The translations under genes were made by a program, and so were the position numbers. A DNA stretch of 19,501 bases, from contig JAURLM010000188.1 of the NCBI GenBank assembly GCA_030831265.1, positions 1 through 19,501 of the forward strand, in the 5' to 3' direction. Each line of letters starts with the position of its first letter. The stretch's first letter is position 1. The DNA comes from Chloroflexota bacterium. GTDB lineage: Bacteria > Chloroflexota > Dehalococcoidia > Lucifugimonadales > Lucifugimonadaceae. The notes beneath the pieces were generated by a model, which saw only the letters and a program-made list of their open reading frames with translations, ran no database searches and had not been told where the DNA came from. Positions 14,062-19,501 of the stretch are shown here, piece by piece.

Positions 14062-14646
14062 ATGCTTCTCCTGATAGACAACTACGACAGCTTTACATAC
14101 AACCTGTTCCAGTACCTGGCCGAACTTGGCGCAGACGTGAAGGTTGTGCGCAATGACAAGGCGACAGTTGAAGAACTGGACTTGATGCAACCGGACATGG
14201 TGGTCGTTTCGCCCGGTCCGTCGAACCCGGAAAACGCCGGGGTGTCGGTCGATGCCATTCGCCATTTTGCCGGTAAAGTCCCGGTGCTGGGAGTTTGCCT
14301 CGGCCACCAGTGCATTGGCGAGGCGTTTGGTGGCAAGGTGAGTGTGGCTGGCGAGATTCGCCACGGCAAGACATCGCTGATTCACCATGACGGCAAGGGC
14401 ATCTTCGAGGGTGTTCCTAACCCGTTCGAGGCGGTGAGATACCACTCATTGGCGATTGAGAAGGACCGCATCCCGGACGATTTCATCGTGACCGCTCGCA
14501 CTGAGAACGGCATCATCATGGGCATCAGGCACAAGACACTGCCCATAGAAGGCGTGCAGTTCCACCCGGAGTCGATCATGACAAAATCCGGCAAGCAGAT
14601 ACTTCAAAATTTCCTCAACATGGCGAAGCACAGGCAGCAAAGCTAA
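14062..14646 (+). CDS. trpG: Anthranilate synthase component II, glutamine amidotransferase
   Basis: TrpG hydrolyses glutamine and passes ammonia to TrpE. The 194-residue class I amidotransferase has the nucleophile Cys79 in GVCLGHQ and the His168/Glu170 pair in FHPES. The start IDNYDSFTYNL (5-15) and SPGPSNPENAG (50-60) are typical of TrpG/PabA. RYHSLAIEKD (126-135) is the conserved YHSL region. Like many TrpG/PabA proteins it could also serve aminodeoxychorismate synthase; position after trpE argues for tryptophan as the main role. The gap from trpE is 63 bases and holds two hairpins; the ribosome-binding site is poor (CCGGGA). trpD follows 13 bases after the stop. Confidence 0.96.
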   Translation: MLLLIDNYDSFTYNLFQYLAELGADVKVVRNDKATVEELDLMQPDMVVVSPGPSNPENAGVSVDAIRHFAGKVPVLGVCLGHQCIGEAFGGKVSVAGEIRHGKTSLIHHDGKGIFEGVPNPFEAVRYHSLAIEKDRIPDDFIVTARTENGIIMGIRHKTLPIEGVQFHPESIMTKSGKQILQNFLNMAKHRQQS

Positions 14647-14659
14647 GCGGAGACTCGAT

Positions 14660-15706
14660 ATGGATATTAAGCAGGGGATACAGGCTGTTGTGGAAGGGCA
14701 AAACCTTTCGATGGATGACGCAGCCAGCGTGATGCAGCAGATCATGGCCGGTGAAGCAACCCCGGCGCAGTTCGGCGCATTCGTTACTGCACTCCGCATG
14801 AAGGGCGAGACGCCCGAAGAGATAGCGGGAATGGCGCGCTCCATGCGCGAAGTCTCGCTGCACATCGATACCGACCTCCCGGTGATCGACACCTGCGGCA
14901 CCGGTGGTGACAACAAGGGCTGGTTCAACATCTCGACAGCCGCCGCGTTCGTCGTCGCCGGAGCCGGTGTCCCGGTCGCCAAGCACGGCAACCGCGCAAT
15001 GTCCGGCTCAAGCGGTAGCGCAGACGCCCTGGAAAAACTCGGCGTGAAGATTGCCCTGTCCGCGGACGGGGTAAAGCGCTGCGTCGAAGAGGTCGGCATC
15101 GGCTTCATGTTCGCGCAGGCGTTTCACCCGGCCATGAAGTTCGCCGGTCCGCTGCGACCCCAGATCGGTATCCGCACGGTGTTCAACCTGCTTGGTCCGC
15201 TGACAAACCCCGCCGGGGCAAAACGACAGGTAATCGGCACGTCCGATCCTAAGGTCGCCGAAAAGATCGCACAGGCGCTTTCGCTACTTGGCACCGACTA
15301 CTCTTTCGTGGTGCACGCCGAATCCGGTGCCGACGAAGTGGATGTCGAGGGTCACACGCTCCTCTTCCAGGTCACACCGGACGCCATGAAGCGTCGACGC
15401 ACCCGCCCTGCCGACTTCGGGTTACCGGAATGCACCCGCGACCACCTTGTTGTGAACAGCACGGATGAAAGTGTACGGCGTATAAAGGCGGTATTTGAAG
15501 GCAAAGGCGGCGGACACAACGCCCCGCCATCGGTCGACCGCTCTTGCTACACAGCCGTTGTCATTAACGCCGCGACAGCGCTGGTCGCCGCAGGTAAGGC
15601 GCACAGTTTCCAGGACGCATGCCAGGACGCACAGGACGCGATAAAGTCCGGCGCAGCATCGGCGAAACTGGAACAGCTCATCGCACTATCACAGGAACTG
15701 GAATAA
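14660..15706 (+). CDS. trpD: Anthranilate phosphoribosyltransferase
   Basis: TrpD transfers phosphoribose from PRPP to anthranilate. The 348-residue protein has the small helical N-terminal domain (about 1-70) and the PRPP-binding DTCGTGGD (77-84). NISTAAAFVVAGAGVPVAKHGNR (90-112) follows; KHGNR contacts anthranilate and PRPP. RTVFNLLGPLTNPAG lies further on. Two local oddities: the usual GAGTFNIST reads NKGWFNIST, and the loop after KHGNR reads AMSGSSGSAD rather than the more common SVSSxSGSAD. The phosphate-binding and metal regions (ADEVDVEGHTLLFQV) are kept, so it should be active. GGAG (14649-14652) precedes the ATG at a suitable distance. It ends eight bases before trpC. Confidence 0.96.
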   Translation: MDIKQGIQAVVEGQNLSMDDAASVMQQIMAGEATPAQFGAFVTALRMKGETPEEIAGMARSMREVSLHIDTDLPVIDTCGTGGDNKGWFNISTAAAFVVAGAGVPVAKHGNRAMSGSSGSADALEKLGVKIALSADGVKRCVEEVGIGFMFAQAFHPAMKFAGPLRPQIGIRTVFNLLGPLTNPAGAKRQVIGTSDPKVAEKIAQALSLLGTDYSFVVHAESGADEVDVEGHTLLFQVTPDAMKRRRTRPADFGLPECTRDHLVVNSTDESVRRIKAVFEGKGGGHNAPPSVDRSCYTAVVINAATALVAAGKAHSFQDACQDAQDAIKSGAASAKLEQLIALSQELE

Positions 15707-15714
15707 CGAGTCGC

Positions 15715-16548
15715 ATGGCAACCGGAGAAAAACAGCCCGGAATCCTTGACCGCATCGTCACCGCAAGGGTGAAGCGTATCGAACAGGCGAAGCGTGAACG
15801 CTCGCTGGCAGATGTGCGCGCTGCAATGTCGGACGCTCCCGCGGTCACACCGTTCCGCGGCGCGCTCGCAGCAAAACCAGGAATCGCCGTCATCTCGGAG
15901 ATGAAACGCTCATCTCCGTCCGCCGGTGAACTTGATGCGGGGTTAGACCCTGTCCAGCGCGGCGAGATGTACTGCTCGGCCGGTGCCGCGGCGATCTCCG
16001 TTTTGACCGAGTTCGACTTCTTCGGCGGCTCCAACGACGACTTGCGCAAGGTGAAACGACTCGCCTCACCACGCGGCGTGGCCGTCCTGCAAAAGGATTT
16101 CGTGGTCGACGATTACCAGGTCTACGAAGCGCGGGCCGCTGGAGCGGATGCGATCCTGCTAATCATCGCAATCCTCACACCTGATCGTTATGCATCACTG
16201 CTATCACTCGCAGGTGAACTTGGTATGGATGCCCTGGTAGAAGTCTTCGACGAGCCTGAACTTGAGATTGCTGCGAGAGAGAAACCGGCGATCCTTGGCG
16301 TCAACAACCGCAATTTGAAGACACTGGAAACTTCGCTGTCCGTTTTCGAACGCATGGCACCAATGATGCCGTCAAACACGCTCAAAGTTGCCGAAAGCGG
16401 CATGAAGAACGCCGCAGACGTCGCACGCATGGGCCGTGCCGGTGCAAAGGCCGTGTTGGTCGGTGAATCGCTCATGCGGGCCGGTAGCGACGCAGCAACG
16501 CTGGTGAAGGCAATGTCGCAGGTGCCTGTCGGGGGAACAGGAGCATGA
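15715..16548 (+). CDS. trpC: Indole-3-glycerol-phosphate synthase
   Basis: TrpC closes the indole ring, turning carboxyphenylaminodeoxyribulose phosphate into indole-3-glycerol phosphate. The 277-residue TIM barrel shows Lys64 in SEMKRSSPSAG (61-71), FFGGSNDDL (102-110), Lys127 in VLQKDFVVDDYQVYEARAAG (124-143), Glu177 in ALVEVFDE, GVNNRNL (195-201) and Glu227 in AESGM. These match the family's catalytic Lys/Lys/Glu/Glu set. The frame is open upstream to 15619 inside trpD, but ATG 15715 gives the usual N-terminus (ILDRIVTARVKRI). No strong ribosome-binding site is visible, suggesting coupling to trpD translation. It is a single-function enzyme, not fused to trpF; the two genes overlap by four bases. 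Confidence 0.95.
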   Translation: MATGEKQPGILDRIVTARVKRIEQAKRERSLADVRAAMSDAPAVTPFRGALAAKPGIAVISEMKRSSPSAGELDAGLDPVQRGEMYCSAGAAAISVLTEFDFFGGSNDDLRKVKRLASPRGVAVLQKDFVVDDYQVYEARAAGADAILLIIAILTPDRYASLLSLAGELGMDALVEVFDEPELEIAAREKPAILGVNNRNLKTLETSLSVFERMAPMMPSNTLKVAESGMKNAADVARMGRAGAKAVLVGESLMRAGSDAATLVKAMSQVPVGGTGA

Positions 16549-17201
16549 GCGCGCAGACAAAAGTGAAAATCTGCGGGATGCGCAGCGCTGATGCGGCACT
16601 TGTAGCCGCCAGTGCCGGTGCAGATTTCCTGGGATTCAACTTTGTCGACGGTGTCCGCAGGCAGCTTAAACCTGCCGAGGGCATCTCGGTCATAGCCGAC
16701 TACCGCGCACGTGCAAAAAAGCTCGGGCTCGACACGAAAGTGGTCGGGCTATTCCGCGACCAGGACGTTTCGTGGGTCAACGAACTGTCTGACGCCGCTA
16801 CCCTGGATTACGTGCAGCTTCACGGTGACGAAGACGAGGCGTATATGGATCGCTTGCGTTGCAAGGTGATTCGTCAGGTGCGGGTAAGGCCGGAAACTAC
16901 TCCTGCAGCCCTCGCTGTCGAGGTGCAGTCACACCTTGATGCAGGACGCATCGCATTGCTGGACCGGTACGATGCCAGGGTGCCCGGCGGCAGTGGCGTG
17001 AAGTTTGACTGGTCGGTTGCCGAGGGCATTGCAAGCCGTGAGAAGGTGATGCTGGCCGGGGGACTGAACCCGGAAAACGTGCGGGACGCGATCAGGATGC
17101 TAAACCCGTGGGCCGTGGACGTTGCTTCAGGAGTTGAAACGGACGGCGTAAAGGACCACGACAAGATACGCCTGTTCATCAAGGCTGCACGAGAGGCGTA
17201 G
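16545..17201 (+). CDS. trpF: Phosphoribosylanthranilate isomerase
   Basis: TrpF isomerises phosphoribosylanthranilate, the step between TrpD and TrpC. The 218-residue TIM barrel begins KVKICGMR (6-13) with the general-base Cys10, and has the general-acid Asp140 in IALLDRYD and GGSG (148-151). The phosphate-binding strands VMLAGGLNPENV (168-179) and DVASGVETDGVKD (192-204) are intact. The ATG overlaps the trpC stop in an ATGA, and GGAG lies directly upstream (16540-16543), so translation is coupled. It is the last trp gene here; trpB and trpA do not follow and must be elsewhere if the pathway is complete. Confidence 0.96.
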   Translation: MSAQTKVKICGMRSADAALVAASAGADFLGFNFVDGVRRQLKPAEGISVIADYRARAKKLGLDTKVVGLFRDQDVSWVNELSDAATLDYVQLHGDEDEAYMDRLRCKVIRQVRVRPETTPAALAVEVQSHLDAGRIALLDRYDARVPGGSGVKFDWSVAEGIASREKVMLAGGLNPENVRDAIRMLNPWAVDVASGVETDGVKDHDKIRLFIKAAREA

Positions 17202-17221
17202 TCTGCTGCACACGGCCCCCG

Positions 17222-17278
17222 GTTAACGTGCTGTTAACTGGAAAATGCCTTGCGCCGGGTACAGTGCTCACCTGTACC
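17222..17278 (+). promoter_or_regulatory. Two dyads upstream of the arsenite transporter
   Basis: GTTAAC-GTGCT-GTTAAC (17222-17238) and GGTACAG-N7-CTGTACC (17258-17278) are perfect inverted repeats with spacing suitable for dimeric regulators. They lie in the 117-base gap between trpF and the transporter ATG. Neither matches an ArsR operator I know, and no arsR is in the window. Confidence 0.35.
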
Positions 17279-17318
17279 ATCAGCGACATCGCACGCTCCC
17301 ATCTGCACCGGTAAAGAC

Positions 17319-18395
17319 ATGAACGAAACTGACCAGTATTCAGTCGCAGCGCGACTCTCCAAACTCGACCGCTATCTGCCCGTGTGGATCATCGCCGCAA
17401 TGGTCCTCGGAGTGCTGGTCGGCAAAATCTCACCTGACCTGAAGCATGACCTGGAGCGAATTCGCTTTGCAGACGTGTCGCTGCCGGTCGGCATCGGCCT
17501 TATCTGGATGATGTACCCGATCCTGATGAAGGTGCGCTTCAGCCGCATGGTCAAGGTCAGCGCGCAACCACGGCTCATGTCGCTGTCGCTGTTCCTCAAC
17601 TGGGTCGTCGGGCCGTTCCTCATGTTCGGCCTTGCGTGGGTCCTGCTGCCGGACATGCCAGAGTTCAGAAACGGCCTCATCATGGTCGGCCTCGCCCGTT
17701 GCATCGCCATGGTCCTCGTCTGGAACATGCTCGCCCGCGGCAACCAGGAGTTGGCTGCGGTACTGGTAGCCCTGAACTCGGTATTCCAGATACTTTTCTA
17801 CTCGATACTGGGCTACTTCTTCCTCACCGTGCTCCCCGGATGGCTGGGCGACGACGCGGCGACGGTCAGCATCTCCATGTGGCAGATTGCCCGGAACGTG
17901 CTGCTGTTCCTGGGGTTGCCGTTCGTGATGGCGGCAATCACCCGCTTCGTGCTGGTGAGCAAAATGGGTGAAAGCTGGTTCGATGAAAGAATCATGCCGC
18001 GCCTCGGCCCCGCAGCGTTAATTGGCCTGCTCTACACCATCATCATCATGTTCATCAGCCAGGGTGACCGAATCGTCGACTCTCCAATCGACGTGCTGCG
18101 AGTCGCTATTCCGCTCGTGGCGTACTTCGTCATCATGTTCACGCTTGCGTTTGTGCTGTCCCGCTGGACGGGGTTGAATTACGAAGACACCACGGCCGTC
18201 TCTTTCACCGCGGCTGGCAACAACTTTGAACTGGCAATCGCAGTTGCAGTCGGCGTGTACGGCATAAGCTCAAGCGAAGCCTTCGCAACAGTTATTGGCC
18301 CACTGGTAGAAGTACCCGCGCTCGTAGGCATCGTCTACCTGTCGCTATGGCTGGGCAGACTACTTTTCCGACAAACGGTGGCAAGGCAGGCTTAG
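17319..18395 (+). CDS. acr3: ACR3-family arsenite efflux transporter
   Basis: A 358-residue integral membrane protein with about ten hydrophobic segments (for example 21-36, 56-70, 88-110, 145-172, 194-213, 231-246, 260-281 and 322-345). Two residues needed for As(III) export in ACR3 proteins are present: the Cys in GLARCIAMVLVWNMLARGN (Cys128) and the Glu in AAGNNFELAIAVAV (Glu304). The family exports arsenite, and sometimes antimonite, across the inner membrane using the proton gradient. ATG 17319 is chosen since the preceding 23 open codons look like untranslated leader and the protein then begins close to the first helix. No arsR, arsC or arsM accompanies it here. It converges with the lpd gene, leaving 13 bases between stops and no visible terminator. 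Confidence 0.93.
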   Translation: MNETDQYSVAARLSKLDRYLPVWIIAAMVLGVLVGKISPDLKHDLERIRFADVSLPVGIGLIWMMYPILMKVRFSRMVKVSAQPRLMSLSLFLNWVVGPFLMFGLAWVLLPDMPEFRNGLIMVGLARCIAMVLVWNMLARGNQELAAVLVALNSVFQILFYSILGYFFLTVLPGWLGDDAATVSISMWQIARNVLLFLGLPFVMAAITRFVLVSKMGESWFDERIMPRLGPAALIGLLYTIIIMFISQGDRIVDSPIDVLRVAIPLVAYFVIMFTLAFVLSRWTGLNYEDTTAVSFTAAGNNFELAIAVAVGVYGISSSEAFATVIGPLVEVPALVGIVYLSLWLGRLLFRQTVARQA

Positions 18396-18408
18396 TCGCT
18401 GCGGTCGG

Positions 18409-19501
18409 CTAGAAGTGAATCGCCTCGCCGGTTACCGATGCGCCCGCTTCCTTAACCACCTCTGACAGCGTCGGGTGTGCGTGCGTTAGGCGATGCAGTT
18501 CCAGGTTCGTGCCTTCGAGGTACTTCAGCATGCCGATCTCGGCTATCAACTCGGTCGCTTCCGGACCAATCAGGTGCGCTCCGACAATCTCGCCGGTATC
18601 ACCGTCTGTAATCACCTTTGCGAAGCCGTCAGCATCACCAATCGCAACCGATTTACCTGCGACAGCGAACGGAACCTTGCCGATCTTCACGTTGATGCCC
18701 TGTTCCCGCGCCTGAGCTTCGGTCAGGCCGATGCTGGCGATCTGCGGGTTGCAGTATGTGCAGCGCGGCATGGAGGTGTAGTCCTCGATTGGCTGCGTCT
18801 CGTGCCCTGCGATGGTCTCGGCTGCCACGATGCCCTGGTCGAATGCAACGTGCGCCAGTGCCAGCTTGCCGTTCACGTCACCGACAGCGTACACGCCACC
18901 GACGTTGGTGCGCATGTTGCCATCGACCTCGATAAAGCCGGGACCGTAGGTCTTGATGCCCACGTCTTCAAGCCCGATGCCGTCCGTGTTCGGCTGCACG
19001 CCAACACCCAGCATCACCTTGTCGCAGACGAATTCCTTCTGCTCGCCGCCCTCTTCGTACTTCAGGGTCAGCTTCTTGCCCTTCTTCTCGACACCGGCGA
19101 CTTTTGCTCCAAGTGCGAACTCAATGCCCTGCTTCTTGAACTGGCGTTCCAGCTCCTTCGAAACATCTTCGTCCTCACGCGGGACGAGGTGGTTCAGCAT
19201 CTCAAACATGCGAACCTGCGTGCCGTAAGCGTTGAAGTAGTAGGCGAATTCGCAACCGATAGCGCTGGCGCCGATGATCGCAACTGCCTCCGGCTGCTCG
19301 CGCAGTTCCAGGGCGTTCCTGCTGGTGATTATCGAAGTACCGTCGATCTCCAGCCCTGGCAGCGAACGAGCACGCGCGCCGGTGGCAATGATGATGTTTT
19401 TGGCGGTGAGAGTGTCGCCGCCTTCTACAGCGACCTGTGTCGATGACTTCAGCGTGGCCTTGCCCATAACAAGCGTGATCTTGTTCTTGCGGAACAGGAA
19501 G
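18409..19501 (-). CDS. lpdA: Dihydrolipoyl dehydrogenase (E3), 5' end outside the window
   Basis: E3 reoxidises dihydrolipoamide in 2-oxoacid dehydrogenase or glycine-cleavage complexes, using FAD and NAD. About 363 C-terminal residues are present; the frame continues past 19501 (FLFRKNKITLV before the internal ATG at 19467), so the FAD-binding N-terminus and the redox disulfide CxxxxC lie outside. Visible are IIIATGARARSLPG, the NAD-binding IIGASAIGCEFAYYF, the second FAD segment GVYAVGDVNGKLALAHVA, and HAHPTLSE with the catalytic His and Glu near the C-terminus. The NAD loop reads GASAIG where GxGxxG is usual, a Gly to Ser change. The dimer-interface domain is complete. Other flavin disulfide reductases are possible, but the HAHPTLSE ending and KNKITL context favour lipoamide dehydrogenase. 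Confidence 0.92.
   Translation of the reverse strand, partial: FLFRKNKITLVMGKATLKSSTQVAVEGGDTLTAKNIIIATGARARSLPGLEIDGTSIITSRNALELREQPEAVAIIGASAIGCEFAYYFNAYGTQVRMFEMLNHLVPREDEDVSKELERQFKKQGIEFALGAKVAGVEKKGKKLTLKYEEGGEQKEFVCDKVMLGVGVQPNTDGIGLEDVGIKTYGPGFIEVDGNMRTNVGGVYAVGDVNGKLALAHVAFDQGIVAAETIAGHETQPIEDYTSMPRCTYCNPQIASIGLTEAQAREQGINVKIGKVPFAVAGKSVAIGDADGFAKVITDGDTGEIVGAHLIGPEATELIAEIGMLKYLEGTNLELHRLTHAHPTLSEVVKEAGASVTGEAIHF

Noticed and set aside
13711..14445. Long minus-strand frame across the trpE-trpG junction
   Set aside because: Antisense to two well-conserved genes and without its own family motifs.
18493..19446. Long antisense frame opposite lpdA (317 codons)
   Set aside because: It is the shadow of a high-G+C coding frame; the minus-strand frame has clear lipoamide dehydrogenase motifs.

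Overview
The window is a compact, protein-dense piece of bacterial chromosome of moderately high G+C. The obg-nadD neighbourhood, a T-box-controlled trpS, trp genes in the order E-G-D-C-F, and a Chloroflexota-looking duplicated lipoprotein suggest a Chloroflexota (SAR202/Dehalococcoidia-like) member. That assignment is inference: there is no rRNA or complete phylogenetic marker here. No CRISPR array, tRNA, transposase or phage gene was seen.

Layout. 1-776: a small SHOCT membrane protein gene and a non-coding stretch. 777-3277: obg overlapping a single ORF that fuses NadD (NaMN adenylyltransferase) to PyrE (orotate phosphoribosyltransferase). 3330-5290: a DapA-family aldolase/dehydratase-like gene converging on a Gfo/Idh/MocA oxidoreductase. 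5641-6491: a broken locus where the 5' part of an M48/Ste24-type peptidase gene is joined, out of frame, to the 3' half of rpoA. 6601-8547 (-): an S9 prolyl-oligopeptidase-family peptidase. 8666-10384 (-): a lipoprotein built as an A-B-A'-B' duplication. 10630-12190: promoter, tryptophan T-box riboswitch and trpS, with REP/MITE-like repeats on both sides of trpS. 12451-17201: trpE, trpG, trpD, trpC and trpF on one strand. 17319-18395: an ACR3-type arsenite efflux gene. 18409-19501 (-): dihydrolipoyl dehydrogenase, cut by the window end.

How the genes work together. The clearest functional unit is tryptophan: TrpS charges tRNA-Trp, the T-box upstream senses uncharged tRNA-Trp (specifier UGG, T-box bulge UGGC matching a G73 discriminator), and TrpE/G/D/C/F take chorismate to indole-3-glycerol phosphate. 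No trpB or trpA lies downstream in the window. No intrinsic terminator is visible between trpS and trpE, so the T-box may also influence the biosynthetic genes. The other genes are housekeeping (Obg, NAD and pyrimidine nucleotide synthesis) or accessory metabolism.

The points most worth a second look are the NadD-PyrE fusion with its preserved internal ribosome-binding site, the M48/rpoA junction (real rearrangement or assembly chimera), the T-box arrangement with its flanking repeats, and the duplicated lipoprotein of unknown function.
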